Positions 1-8,462 of a stretch of 50,595 nucleotides of DNA are shown here, piece by piece. The first letter of the stretch is position 1, and each line of letters starts with the position of its first letter. Below the pieces are notes generated by a model. The model did no database searches. It was not told where the DNA came from and was given only the letters and a program-made list of their open reading frames with translations. Made by a program: the position numbers and the translations under genes. Location of the stretch: contig JAEXCA010000227.1 of NCBI GenBank assembly GCA_023393755.1, positions 1 through 50,595 on the forward strand, given 5' to 3'. Origin of the DNA: Actinomycetes bacterium. GTDB taxonomy: Bacteria; Actinomycetota; Actinomycetes; Propionibacteriales; Propionibacteriaceae.

Positions 1-820
1 GGCCGGAGGCCGCCTGCCGCCACACCAGGGCGCGCGGCCGGCGCGCGGCCAGCGGCCGCCGGCCGTGGCCGGCCGGCCGCAGCCCCCACACCGCCCGGCG
101 TCCCTCGTTCAGGGTCTCCTGGGCCACCCGCTGGGCGGTCAGCAGGGAGGCGACCGCGTCCCCGCCCCGGCTGAGTTCCTGGTGTGCCTCACTGAGCTCG
201 AGCATGATCGTGGCGAGGCCGCGTCCGACCGAATCGTGCAGTTCCAGCATGGAACGTTCCCGTTCGGCGACCACGGCGTCGGCCCTGAGCCGGGCGGCGG
301 CCTCCTCGTGCAGCCGGGAGTTGGCGATGGCGATCGCGGCGTGGGTGGCGAAGTGGGCCAGCAGGTCCGCGTCCGCCTGGCCGAACCGCTGGCCGTCGGT
401 GCCGGCGAAGACCACCAGGGAACCGATCGGGACGCCGCGGCGCAGGATCGGCGCACCGATCACCGCCCGGCGGTAGCGCGGCTCGTGGGGGGCGATGTGC
501 CCCCGTCCGACCTGGGAGTAGGAGTCGAAGACGACCGGCTTGCCGGCCTTGGCGACGGCACCGGTGACGCCCTCGTCGAGCGGGAACACCTGACCGGTCT
601 GGCAGCCCTCCTCCAGGTCGATCTGCTTGAGGTAGGTGTGCGCCGCGGTGTCGATCAGGCAGAGCGAACCGCTGCGGCAGCCCAGCAGGTCGACCGCGCT
701 GCGCAGAATGCGCTCCAGCAGCGGCTGCAACCGGAACTCGCCGGCGAGATCCTCCGCGACCGCCGCCAGGGCGTCCTTCCAGGCGTGCTCACGGGGTACC
801 GGCCGGTCGACATCGTCCAT
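1..820 (-). CDS. GAF-domain sensor histidine kinase, 3' end outside window
   Basis: The frame is open from ATG 820 to the left edge of the window (about 273 residues), so the C-terminal part is missing. Residues about 20-165 read as a GAF sensor domain (LLGCRSGSLCLIDTAAHTY, FPLDEGVTGAVAKAGKPVVF, APILRRGVPIGSLVVF). It is followed by a coiled linker and a HisKA_3 dimerisation motif, ERERSMLELHDSVGRGL, with the putative phospho-acceptor H195. The HATPase domain would lie beyond base 1. No membrane segment is seen, so this is a cytosolic kinase of the NarL/LuxR-partnered two-component class. A G-rich stretch (GGGGGCAGGGT) just before the ATG may serve as ribosome-binding site. The signal and partner regulator are not visible. 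Confidence 0.85.
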   Translation of the reverse strand, partial: MDDVDRPVPREHAWKDALAAVAEDLAGEFRLQPLLERILRSAVDLLGCRSGSLCLIDTAAHTYLKQIDLEEGCQTGQVFPLDEGVTGAVAKAGKPVVFDSYSQVGRGHIAPHEPRYRRAVIGAPILRRGVPIGSLVVFAGTDGQRFGQADADLLAHFATHAAIAIANSRLHEEAAARLRADAVVAERERSMLELHDSVGRGLATIMLELSEAHQELSRGGDAVASLLTAQRVAQETLNEGRRAVWGLRPAGHGRRPLAARRPRALVWRQAASG

Positions 821-934
821 ACCCTGCCCCCGCGCTCGGATCGGACGAGTCTACGCCCGGGGTCCGTCGTTGACCATGGGACGGGTCAGCCGGGCCGTGA
901 GTCGGTCTTGCGGTCTGCTGGGTGGTGCGTGGTG

Positions 935-1007
935 GACAAATCGACCTCCAGCTGCGGCCAGGACGCCCGAAACCGGGCCGAATCGATGATCTGGAGGCCG
1001 ATTTGTC
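935..1007. repeat. 17-bp inverted repeat, 39-nt loop
   Basis: GACAAATCGACCTCCAG (935-951) is repeated in inverse at 991-1007 with 16 of 17 matches. It lies between the histidine kinase start and the end of the phosphodiesterase gene. It could be a factor-independent terminator for the phosphodiesterase gene, but there is no T-tract. A miniature element is also possible. Confidence 0.6.
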
Positions 1008-1085
1008 TAGCAGCCGACGAACCGCGCCCTGGGGAACGATCCATCCCACACGCCCAGCAGGCTGACCGCAACGGCTCACACCCCG

Positions 1086-1817
1086 TCAGCCGTCGCGCAG
1101 GGTGAGCGCGACGTCCGGGGTGTCGGTGAACACCGCGTCCACCCGCCAGCGGAACATCCGGGCCAGCTGCGCCTCGCTGTTGACGATCCAGGGACGGACG
1201 GCCAGGCCGAGCGCGTGCGCCCGGTACACCCAGGGCCGACCCAGTACCAGCGCCGCCGGCGGATGGATCGCCCGGGCACCCAGCCGGCGCGCGGTCCGCC
1301 AGGGACGCAGTTCTGGACGGGTGTAGAGGGTGGCCAGCTCGAGGTCGGGGGCGAACTCGTGCAGGCGCTGCACGCTGTCGTCGGAGAAGGACGACAGCAC
1401 CACCCGCCCGGCCAGCCCCCGCTCGCGCACCGCGGCGAGCACCTTCTGCTCCAGGCCCGGGTAGGGCTCCTCGGAGTTCTTCAGCTCGATGTTGATCCGG
1501 AGCTCGGCCGGTGCCAGCAGGTCGAGCACCTCGTCCATGGTGGGCAGCCCGGTGCCGGCGTACTCGGGCATCCCGTTGCTGGCGTCCAGCAGCTGCAGTT
1601 CGGCCAGGGTGTGATCGACCACCCGTCCGGTGCCGTCGGTGGTGCGGCCGAGGGTCTCGTCGTGGATCACCACCGGCGTCCCGTCGCTGCTGAGCTGGAC
1701 GTCGAACTCCACCCCGTCGGCGCCCTGCTCCAGCGCCAGCTCGAAGGCCGGCAGGGTGTTCTCCGGGGCGTAGCCGCTCGCCCCGCGGTGCGCCCACACC
1801 TGCGTCGCCGGTCCCAT
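1086..1817 (-). CDS. glycerophosphodiester phosphodiesterase (GDPD)
   Basis: The 243-residue protein hydrolyses deacylated phospholipid glycerophosphodiesters to sn-glycerol 3-phosphate and an alcohol. The N-terminal GDPD signature is clear: WAHRGASGYAPENTLPAF, then GADGVEFDVQLSSDGTPVVIHD, giving the His and Glu/Asp metal ligands, and later LRINIELKN. There is no signal peptide, so the enzyme is predicted cytosolic, and the length is typical of short bacterial GDPDs (about 240). ATG 1817 is chosen because the GDPD fold begins at once. There is no Shine-Dalgarno, but TAGTCT ends 7 nt upstream, fitting a leaderless message. The HAD phosphatase gene lies 32 nt upstream on the same strand. Confidence 0.9.
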   Translation of the reverse strand: MGPATQVWAHRGASGYAPENTLPAFELALEQGADGVEFDVQLSSDGTPVVIHDETLGRTTDGTGRVVDHTLAELQLLDASNGMPEYAGTGLPTMDEVLDLLAPAELRINIELKNSEEPYPGLEQKVLAAVRERGLAGRVVLSSFSDDSVQRLHEFAPDLELATLYTRPELRPWRTARRLGARAIHPPAALVLGRPWVYRAHALGLAVRPWIVNSEAQLARMFRWRVDAVFTDTPDVALTLRDG

Positions 1818-1849
1818 GGGAGGCAGACTACCCAGAGCGCCGGGCGCCC

Positions 1850-2644
1850 TCACCCGGGCAGCAGCTCGGCGAGGCTGCGCAGCACCATGGTGGGACGTTC
1901 GGCCTCCGGGACGGCGGCGATGTCGTCCTCGGTGGAGTCGCCGGTCAGGACGAGCGCGGCTGCCATGCCGTGCCGGCGTCCCATCGCGATGTCGGTGTGC
2001 AGCCGGTCGCCGACCATCACCGCCTGGTGCGGCGGGACGCCCAGGCCGTCCAGGGCCAGCTCGGCCATCACCGCGGAGGGCTTGCCGAAGGTCCGTTCCA
2101 GCCGGACCTGGCTGGCGGTCTCGATGGCGGCCACGATGCTGGCGGCGTCCGGCTCGCCACGGCCGCCGGGGAAGGGGCAGAACCGGTCGGGGTTGGTGGA
2201 CATCAGGACGGCCCGCCGGTGGAACCACAGGGCGTCGAACGCGATCTGCAGCTTGCGGTAGTCGAAGCCGCGGTCGTAGCTGGCCAGCACGATGTCGATC
2301 TCGGCGGGATCCTCGCTGGTGGCGATGCCGGCCGCGGCCAGGGCCTCGCGCAGCGGCGCCTCGCCGATCGGGAAGACCACGGCCTCGGGACGATGCCGCG
2401 CCAGCCAGCGCGTGGTGGTCACCAGGCTGGTGACCAGTTCGTCCGGCCGCACCGAGAGCCCGAGGCGGGCGAGCTTGGCCTGGTAGTCGTCCAGCCGCAG
2501 GGTGGGGTTGTTGGAGACGAAGCGGACGGCGGCCCCGCGCGCCCGGATCCGTTCGACCACCTCGCGGGCGCCCGGCAGCAACTCGTCCCCCAGGTAGACG
2601 GTCCCGTCCAGGTCGAAGACGTACGCCCGGTACCACTCGCTCAC
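1850..2644 (-). CDS. HAD-IIA family sugar/p-nitrophenyl phosphatase (NagD-like)
   Basis: This is a 264-residue HAD hydrolase. Motif I, VFDLDGTVYLGD (nucleophile and acid Asp), is at the N terminus. Motif II is RFVSNNPT, motif III the Lys in FGKPS, and motif IV MVGDRLHTDIAMG. The C2a cap between motifs II and III and the FDLDGTVYLG start place it with NagD/phosphoglycolate/4-nitrophenyl phosphatases. The substrate cannot be assigned. The chosen start is GTG 2644, with AAGGAGG just upstream; the frame stays open further upstream, but that extension has no family similarity. Its tandem arrangement with the glycerophosphodiesterase could suggest dephosphorylation of glycerol phosphate, which is inference only. 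Confidence 0.85.
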   Translation of the reverse strand: MSEWYRAYVFDLDGTVYLGDELLPGAREVVERIRARGAAVRFVSNNPTLRLDDYQAKLARLGLSVRPDELVTSLVTTTRWLARHRPEAVVFPIGEAPLREALAAAGIATSEDPAEIDIVLASYDRGFDYRKLQIAFDALWFHRRAVLMSTNPDRFCPFPGGRGEPDAASIVAAIETASQVRLERTFGKPSAVMAELALDGLGVPPHQAVMVGDRLHTDIAMGRRHGMAAALVLTGDSTEDDIAAVPEAERPTMVLRSLAELLPG

Positions 2645-2779
2645 TCGGCCTCCTTCGTGGCAGCCATCATCCCGCCTCCGCGGTGCGATGGCAGCCTCCG
2701 GCCCAGAATCGGTACCAGGACGGACGCCGGCCGGCTCCGCGGTCGGGGAAGGCTCCCGGGTACGGCAGGATGGTGAGCC

Positions 2780-3781
2780 ATGAACGAGGGACGCCGGCCC
2801 ACCAGCCTCGACGTCGCCCGCCTGAGCGGGGTGTCGCGGGCGACGGTGAGCTACGTCCTGAACAACGACCCGCGGCAGACCATCAGCGCGGCCACCCGGA
2901 GCCGGGTGCTGCAGGCCGCGAACCAGCTGGGCTACGCCCCCAGCGCCGCCGCGGCGAGCCTGCGGCGCGGACACTCCCGGGTGGTGGTGCTGGCCCTCGA
3001 TCCGCTGTTCTCCGGTCACGTCAGCGACATCATCGTGGAGGGCGCCACCCAGCGGTTGCGCGAACATGGCTACTTCGTCGTCCGGCACTCGCACGAGAAC
3101 CCGGAGACGATCATCGACATCGTCCGGGAGACCGGGCCGATCGGCGTGGTGTCGCTCACCTTCCTCACCGCGTCGATCCGGGAGCAATTGACCGCCCTAG
3201 GGGTGAAGCGGGTGCTCGACCTGGAGGTGCCGGTCGGTGCCCAGGGCCCGCCGGATCGTCCCTGGGAGTACCCGGTCGGCCAGCTCCAGGTCGACCACCT
3301 GGTCGCCCGCGGCTACCGCAAGCTGATCTACGCGCTGCCCGAGAACTCGCCCCGGATGCCGATCGCCAGGGAGCGGTTGCAGGGCGCGCAGATGGAAGCC
3401 GTCACGCTCGGCATCGAGCCGCTGCAGGTGATCGCGCTGCCCTTGGAGCGCACGCCGATCCAGCGGGCGCTCAGCGCGCTGGAGCGGGTGCCCCGCCGGA
3501 CCGCGATCTGCGCCTACGACGATCAGATCGCGATCGGCGTGCTCGGTGCGATGAGCGGGCTCGGCTGGCGGGTGCGGGAGGATCTGGCCGTGATCGGCTG
3601 CGACGACCTGCCGGTCGCCCGGCTGGTCACGCCGGCCCTGACCACGCTGCGGGCCACCGCGGTCGACGTGGGCTTCGCCGCCGCGGACGGCTTCCTGCTG
3701 CTCCGCGACGGCGAGACCCGGACCTTCGACACCCCCCAGGTGGACCTGAGCTACGAGGTGGTCATCCGCGAGTCGACCTAG
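2780..3781 (+). CDS. LacI-family transcriptional regulator
   Basis: The 333-residue protein has an N-terminal LacI helix-turn-helix, TSLDVARLSGVSRATVSYVL (residues about 8-27), and the hinge YAPSAAAASLRRG. A periplasmic-binding-protein-like effector domain follows (VVVLALDPLFSGHVSDIIVEGA, AICAYDDQIAIGVLGAM, LAVIGCDDLPVARLVTPALTTLRA). Such proteins repress carbohydrate genes and release DNA on binding a sugar. It lies next to the alpha-L-rhamnosidase/MFS divergent pair, whose shared intergenic region has a LacI-type operator (6996-7013), so rhamnoside control is a reasonable inference. The stop codon directly abuts a MITE-like repeat. Effector unknown. Confidence 0.9.
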   Translation: MNEGRRPTSLDVARLSGVSRATVSYVLNNDPRQTISAATRSRVLQAANQLGYAPSAAAASLRRGHSRVVVLALDPLFSGHVSDIIVEGATQRLREHGYFVVRHSHENPETIIDIVRETGPIGVVSLTFLTASIREQLTALGVKRVLDLEVPVGAQGPPDRPWEYPVGQLQVDHLVARGYRKLIYALPENSPRMPIARERLQGAQMEAVTLGIEPLQVIALPLERTPIQRALSALERVPRRTAICAYDDQIAIGVLGAMSGLGWRVREDLAVIGCDDLPVARLVTPALTTLRATAVDVGFAAADGFLLLRDGETRTFDTPQVDLSYEVVIREST

Positions 3782-3786
3782 GGTTT

Positions 3787-4058
3787 GGGGAAACGCTGAT
3801 CAACGCACCGGACGATCGCTGAGGTCGCGCGTAGACGCCTGCGGCGTCCAGGCTTCCTCCCCGGCGAGAGTGAGCAAGCTCACGCTGCGCTCTCGTCGTC
3901 GCCTTGCGAAGGGTCGCGGGGGCTTCGCGACGGACGCGCGAGGCGCGGGGATCCGCGCCCCCGCGCGACGTCCTGACGAGCGAAGCGAGGAACCGACTCG
4001 GCCCAGCGGGCCGACCTCAGCCACCGATGCCGCTGCCAAACGCGTTGATCAGCGTTTC
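3787..4058. repeat. MITE-like element, copy A (17-bp perfect terminal inverted repeats)
   Basis: GAAACGCTGATCAACGC at 3790-3806 is matched perfectly in inverse at 4042-4058. The 235 bp between them hold no credible gene but several smaller hairpins. The right part (3995-4035) matches 41448-41488 in inverse orientation with one mismatch in 41, and the left end shares TGAGGTCGCGCGTAG with the other copy. This is therefore a repeated, non-coding element of one family. Confidence 0.75.
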
Positions 4059-4064
4059 GTTAGG

Positions 4065-4156
4065 CCCTTCGACAAGCTCAGGGAACGTTTGAGACGCCTC
4101 GACAGGCTCAGCGGACGCGACTCCCTCGGGCACGTCGGCTGAGCCTGTCGAAGCCC
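4065..4156. repeat. cluster of palindromic TTCGACAAGCTCAGGGA units
   Basis: Three units lie in a row: CCCTTCGACAAGCTCAGGGA (4065-4084), CCTCGACAGGCTCAGCGG (4098-4115) and the inverse GGCTGAGCCTGTCGAAGCCC (4137-4156). The same unit recurs at 8385, 12603, 13440, 13488 and 23566. It sits directly downstream of MITE copy A and ahead of the rhamnosidase stop codon. Confidence 0.7.
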
Positions 4157-4169
4157 ACGACCGGTGTTC

Positions 4170-6908
4170 CTAGGCGCGCGCCACCCTGCGTTCGTGGACG
4201 CCGGAGCCGAGGGTCTCCCGGCGGTCGTCCAGCACCAGTTCGGTCTCGGTGTTGTGCGGAACCTGAACCCGGACGGTGACCCCGTCCGAGGCGCGCTCCC
4301 AGGCCACCGACAGCTCGCCGTACGGGGTGCGGTGGCTGGCCCGGACGTGCTCGAAGGCGGCGTCCAGGTCGGGCTGGATCCGCGAGCGACGGTAGCCGGG
4401 CTCGACCGGCTGGACGCCCGCCACCCGGCGGAAGACCCAGTCGTCCACGCAGCCGAAGGCGTAGTGGTTCATCGACATCGGGGTGACCGTGCCGTCCGGC
4501 AGCACCGCCCCCCAGGTCTCCCAGATGGTGGTCGCGCCGTGGTCGACCTCGTAGAGCCAGGAGGGCAGGCTGTCCTGCCACAGCAGCGTCCTGGCCAACG
4601 CCCGTTCGCCGCCCTCCCACAGCACGTCGAGCAGGTAGGGGACGGAGACGAACCCGGTGTCGAGATGGTCCCCGGCGGCGTGCACCAGGGCCGCCAGGTG
4701 CTCCACCACGCGGGCCTTCAGGTGCTCGGGTACCAGGTCGAACGCCAGGGCGACCACGTAGGGGCCCTGCAGCTGGACCGGCAGGCGTCCCTCGTCGTCG
4801 ACGTACTCGGCGGTGAAGGCCTCCCGCACCCGGCGGTGGCGCTCGGCGTAGTCGGCGGCCTCCGCGTCCCGTCCGAGCACCTCGGCCACCTGGGCCAGCA
4901 GCCTCAGCGAGTTGGCCTGGAACATCGGGGCGACCAGTTCGGCGGTGAGCGCCGGCGCGATCATCGCCGCGCCGGGCATCTCCGCGCCGACCAGCGTGCT
5001 GGGGGCGAGCCAGTCGCCGAAGTGGAACCCGGTGTTCCACAGCAACGCCTGCCGCGCGGCCTGCTCCGGGCCGGGCGGGTTCTCGGCGAACCGGGGATGG
5101 ACCTCCTCGGCGGCGATCCGGGTCTGGTACTCGACCCACTTCACCATGGCGTCGTAGTTGTCGCGCAGCACCTGGTCGTCGCCGTAGCGCTGGTAGAGCA
5201 CCCAGGGCACGATCAGGACGGCGTCGCTCCAGGCGGCCGAGGACGCGCCCACGCCCAGGTCGCCGCTGCCGTCGGCGTCGGCCAGCGCGGGGATCATCGG
5301 GACGATGATCGGCACCTGCCCGTCCGGCAGCTGATCGGCCCGCAGGTCGGCGAGCCACCGCTCCACGAACGGCAGGACGTTGGCGTTGGTCGCCGCGGCC
5401 GGCATGAAGACCTGCAGATCGCCGGTCCAGCCGGCGCGCTCGCGCTGCGGGCAGTCGGTCGGGATGGAGAGGAAGTTGGCCCGCTGGCTCCACAGCACGT
5501 TCTGGTGGAGCCGGTTGATCCGCCGGTCCGAGGTCTCCAGGTCGGCGGTGGGCTGCAGGTCGGAGGCGATCACCACGGCCGTGACATCGTCCACCGCGAG
5601 GTCACCCGGCAACCCGCGCACCCGCACGTAGCGGAAGCCGTGGAAGGTGAAGACCGGTTCGTACACCTCGCCGCCGGGTTCGCCGCGGGCGATGTAGTGG
5701 TCGGTCTGATCCTTGTTCGGCCCCATGATGTTGCTGAAGAAGACGCCGGCGGCGTCCAGGGTCTCGGAGTGCTCGAGGGTGATCCGCGTGCCGGCGGGGG
5801 CGGAGATCCGCAGCCTGATCCGGCCGGCGATCACCTGGCCAAGGTCGACCACCAGTTCGCCGGCGGGATCCCGGAAGATCCGCTCGGCGGGGAACTCCAG
5901 GACGCGCCGGACCGGCTCGCCGGCGAACGGGGTGAGCTGCTCCAGCCCGCCGTCCAGCACCTCGACCGGGCTCCAGGCCGCGTCGTCGAAGCCGGGTTGC
6001 GACCAGCCGGGCAGTTCGGCGCGGGCGTCGTAGCACTCGCCGATGAACAGGTCGGCGTAGACCCGCGGACCGGTGGACGAGGTGACGTCGGGGCCCGAGA
6101 CGACCAGTTGGGTGGTGCCGTCGGGGTACTCCAGTTCGAGCTGCCAGATCCCCTCCAGGTACTCGCCGTAGTTGGCGCTGGCGCCGGTCAGCCCGATGCG
6201 TCCCAGGTACCAGCCGTCCGCCAGGGTGACGCCCAGGACGTTCTCCCCGGCCGCCAGCTGCCCGGTGACGTCGTAGGCCTGGAAACAGACCCGGCTGGGG
6301 TAGCTGGTGAAGCCGGGGGCGAGCACCTCGTCACCGACGACCGCGCCGTTCAGCTCGGCCTGGTAGATGCCGTGGGCGGTGATGTAGAGCCGCGCGCGGC
6401 AGGGGCGCTGCTCGGTACGGAAGGCCTGGCGCAGGTGCAGCGGCGGACGGAGCCGGTCCTCCGGCGAGCCGTCCGGTCCGACCGCGCCGGCCAGGGCGGC
6501 CGCGGCCGAGTAGGACTCCCGCACGGCCGGCAGCTGGGAGGGACGCACCCAGCTCGCCCGCCACTCCCCGACGTCCAGCAGCGAGGTCTCGAACCTCGCC
6601 GAGGCCCAGGCGGTGGGCTCGTCCAGGCCGGCAATCCAGCTCCGCACCCGCCATTCGTAGGCGGTGCGCGACCGCAGCGGCTCGCCGCCGTACGGCACGG
6701 CGGTCGAGGCGGCCGACTCCACCCGTCCCGAACTCCACACCGGAGCTCCACCGGCGGTCAGTTCGAGTTCGTAGGCGAGCTGCCGCACGTCCGTCGCGTC
6801 GCCGGCGATCACCCATCCGAACCGCGGCCGGGCGGTCGCGATCGGGCCGGGATTCTCCAGGTGCTCGACCGTGAGACCGGTCAGGCTGAGTTCCTGCGTG
6901 GTGGGCAT
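4170..6908 (-). CDS. alpha-L-rhamnosidase (GH78)
   Basis: The 912-residue protein hydrolyses terminal alpha-L-rhamnosyl residues from plant glycosides or rhamnogalacturonan fragments. It begins with an N-terminal beta-domain typical of Bac_rhamnosid proteins (ARPRFGWVI, AYEWRVRSW), followed by a rhamnose-binding-like domain (ARLYITAHGIYQAELNG, YDVTGQL). The (alpha/alpha)6 catalytic domain has the diagnostic PTDCPQRERAGWTGDLQVF and ATTIWETWGA, MNHYAFGCVDDWVFR. There is no signal peptide, so it probably acts on imported oligosaccharides. ATG 6908 is chosen because GGAGAA lies 5 nt upstream; the longer frame to 6959 adds an arginine-rich, non-homologous tail. It is divergent from a sugar-type MFS transporter. 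Confidence 0.93.
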   Translation of the reverse strand: MPTTQELSLTGLTVEHLENPGPIATARPRFGWVIAGDATDVRQLAYELELTAGGAPVWSSGRVESAASTAVPYGGEPLRSRTAYEWRVRSWIAGLDEPTAWASARFETSLLDVGEWRASWVRPSQLPAVRESYSAAAALAGAVGPDGSPEDRLRPPLHLRQAFRTEQRPCRARLYITAHGIYQAELNGAVVGDEVLAPGFTSYPSRVCFQAYDVTGQLAAGENVLGVTLADGWYLGRIGLTGASANYGEYLEGIWQLELEYPDGTTQLVVSGPDVTSSTGPRVYADLFIGECYDARAELPGWSQPGFDDAAWSPVEVLDGGLEQLTPFAGEPVRRVLEFPAERIFRDPAGELVVDLGQVIAGRIRLRISAPAGTRITLEHSETLDAAGVFFSNIMGPNKDQTDHYIARGEPGGEVYEPVFTFHGFRYVRVRGLPGDLAVDDVTAVVIASDLQPTADLETSDRRINRLHQNVLWSQRANFLSIPTDCPQRERAGWTGDLQVFMPAAATNANVLPFVERWLADLRADQLPDGQVPIIVPMIPALADADGSGDLGVGASSAAWSDAVLIVPWVLYQRYGDDQVLRDNYDAMVKWVEYQTRIAAEEVHPRFAENPPGPEQAARQALLWNTGFHFGDWLAPSTLVGAEMPGAAMIAPALTAELVAPMFQANSLRLLAQVAEVLGRDAEAADYAERHRRVREAFTAEYVDDEGRLPVQLQGPYVVALAFDLVPEHLKARVVEHLAALVHAAGDHLDTGFVSVPYLLDVLWEGGERALARTLLWQDSLPSWLYEVDHGATTIWETWGAVLPDGTVTPMSMNHYAFGCVDDWVFRRVAGVQPVEPGYRRSRIQPDLDAAFEHVRASHRTPYGELSVAWERASDGVTVRVQVPHNTETELVLDDRRETLGSGVHERRVARA

Positions 6909-6961
6909 TGTTCTCCTTCGAACGAGGGCCGCAGCGCGTACTCGCGCTCTCTTGACCAATC

Positions 6962-6991
6962 TACATACACGTGTAAGCTCTCGTCCATCAA
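6962..6991 (-). promoter_or_regulatory. candidate promoter of the rhamnosidase gene, with ACACGTGT palindrome
   Basis: On the minus strand TTGATG (6986-6991) and TATGTA (6962-6967) are separated by 18 bp. The 10-bp perfect palindrome TACACGTGTA (6966-6975) overlaps the -10 box and could be a regulator site. Confidence 0.5.
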
Positions 6992-6995
6992 TCTG

Positions 6996-7013
6996 AACTG
7001 ATACGTTTCAGTT
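6996..7013. promoter_or_regulatory. LacI/GalR-type operator between rhamnosidase and MFS genes
   Basis: AACTGATACGTTTCAGTT is an 18-bp near-perfect palindrome with the central CG typical of LacI-family operators. It lies immediately upstream of the rhamnosidase -35 box and 29 bp before the MFS start, so one repressor could control both directions. The LacI gene at 2780-3781 is the obvious candidate. Confidence 0.6.
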
Positions 7014-7042
7014 CCTGGCTCCTGATGAGGAGGGCAGTGTCG

Positions 7043-8323
7043 ATGACGACACCCACAACCCAGGTCTCCCGCCCCTGGAAGACTGCAGTTCTCGCCGGCA
7101 TGGCGTCCTACCTGGACGCGGGTGCGATCGTCAGCACCGGCATCGCACTGGTCCTGTTCGCGCCCACCCTCGGCATCAGCGCGGACACCATCGGCGTGCT
7201 CTCCGGCCTGCTGACCCTGTGCTTCGCCGCCGGCGCGGTGTTCGGCGGCCGGCTCGGCGACCGGTTCGGCCGGCGACGGGTCTACGGCTTCACCCTGGCG
7301 ATGTACGCCGTCGGCGTCCTGCTGCTCGCGCTGGCCTCCGGTGCCGCCCTGCTCTACGTCGGCGTCGTCCTGGTCGGCCTCGCGATCGGCGCCGACCTGC
7401 CCGTCTCGCTGGCGCTGATCGCCGAGGAGGCTCCCGAGGGCAAGAAGGGGAAGATGATCATCTTCTCCGGCATCCTGTGGTCGGTCGGGATCTTCGTGCC
7501 GGCCGTCCTGGCCATCTTCGTCGCCTCGATGGGCGAGCTGGGCGGACGGATCCTCTACGGCCAGCTGTTCGTGGTCGCGGTGGTCGTCCTGATCGCCCGG
7601 CTCGGGCTGCGTGAATCCGCCGAATGGTCGGCCGCCCGCGCGGTCAAGGACGCCGCCGCGCTCGAGGCCGCCCAGGCCTCGGAGATCCGGTTCAGCGCGG
7701 TGCCGCAGCTGTTCGTCCCGCCGATCCTGTTCACCGTGCTGGCCACCGCGCTCTACTACGCGATCTGGAACCTGGGGGCCAACACCTTCGGCCAGTTCGG
7801 CACCTTCATCTGGGTCAACCTGGCCGGCGGCACCGTGGAGCTGGCGTCCATGGTCAGCCTGGCGCTGATCCCGCTGGGCATCGTCGGCGCGCTGATCTTC
7901 ATGCGGGTGGTCGACAAGCCGGCCCGCAAGCCGTGGTTCATCGCCGGCACGATCATCAACATGATCGCCTTCGCCATCCCGTTGGTATTCGGCCCGACGG
8001 TTCCGGCGCTGCTGGCCACCAATATCGGCTTCGGCATCGGCGTGGGCTTCGCCGGCGAGTCGATCTACAAGGTGTGGTCGCAGGAGCTCTTCCCGACCCT
8101 GCTGCGGAGCACCGCGCAGGGCGTCACCCTCGCCTTCGCGCGGGTGCTGGCCGGCCTGTTCGCCTTCATCACCCCCGGGCTGGCGATGGGCAACTCCCCG
8201 GTGCTGTTCGGCCTGCTGTTCGCCTTCGCGGTGATCGCCGGCCTGATCGGCCTGTTCTGGATCCCGCGGCTGCCGACCGCCCGCGACCTCGAGCCGGCGG
8301 GCACCGAGGCGACGCTGCGTTGA
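7043..8323 (+). CDS. MFS sugar transporter
   Basis: The 426-residue integral membrane protein has about 12 hydrophobic segments and the MFS motif A GGRLGDRFGRRRVYG between segments 2 and 3. It also has GADLPVSLALIAEEAP in the segment 4-5 region and a matching SIYKVWSQELFPTLLRSTAQG in the C-terminal half, typical of the sugar-porter branch (ELFPT.LR). ATG 7043 follows GAGGAGG at 9 nt, whereas ATG 7025 would overlap that ribosome-binding site. Being divergent from the GH78 rhamnosidase with a shared operator region, it most likely imports rhamnose or a rhamnoside. That substrate is inferred from context. Confidence 0.9.
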   Translation: MTTPTTQVSRPWKTAVLAGMASYLDAGAIVSTGIALVLFAPTLGISADTIGVLSGLLTLCFAAGAVFGGRLGDRFGRRRVYGFTLAMYAVGVLLLALASGAALLYVGVVLVGLAIGADLPVSLALIAEEAPEGKKGKMIIFSGILWSVGIFVPAVLAIFVASMGELGGRILYGQLFVVAVVVLIARLGLRESAEWSAARAVKDAAALEAAQASEIRFSAVPQLFVPPILFTVLATALYYAIWNLGANTFGQFGTFIWVNLAGGTVELASMVSLALIPLGIVGALIFMRVVDKPARKPWFIAGTIINMIAFAIPLVFGPTVPALLATNIGFGIGVGFAGESIYKVWSQELFPTLLRSTAQGVTLAFARVLAGLFAFITPGLAMGNSPVLFGLLFAFAVIAGLIGLFWIPRLPTARDLEPAGTEATLR

Positions 8324-8384
8324 GCCCGGCCGGTGGTGCCGGCGGTCCCGGTCTGGGGCTGCCGGCACCAAGCCAGCGAGCGCT

Positions 8385-8404
8385 GGCTGAGCCTGTCGAA
8401 GCCC
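8385..8404. repeat. single palindromic repeat unit
   Basis: GGCTGAGCCTGTCGAAGCCC lies between the convergent MFS and DUF2252 genes, preceded by the small hairpin AGCCAGCGAGCGCTGGCT. It is the same unit as at 4137-4156 and may act as a bidirectional terminator. Confidence 0.6.
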
Positions 8405-8462
8405 GGCAATCGTTCGGCACCCCGCTGGAGCGCGGCCTGATCGGTGCCGCGGGTCCGTCCGG

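Noticed and set aside
3787..4156. CRISPR array suggested by repeated short units
   Set aside because: Repeats are palindromic, irregularly spaced, differ in length and recur singly elsewhere; no cas gene is present.
4164..7001. A 945-codon open frame on the plus strand opposite the rhamnosidase
   Set aside because: It is a codon-bias shadow rich in Gly, Val, Asp and His. The minus-strand frame has full GH78 motifs and a ribosome-binding site.
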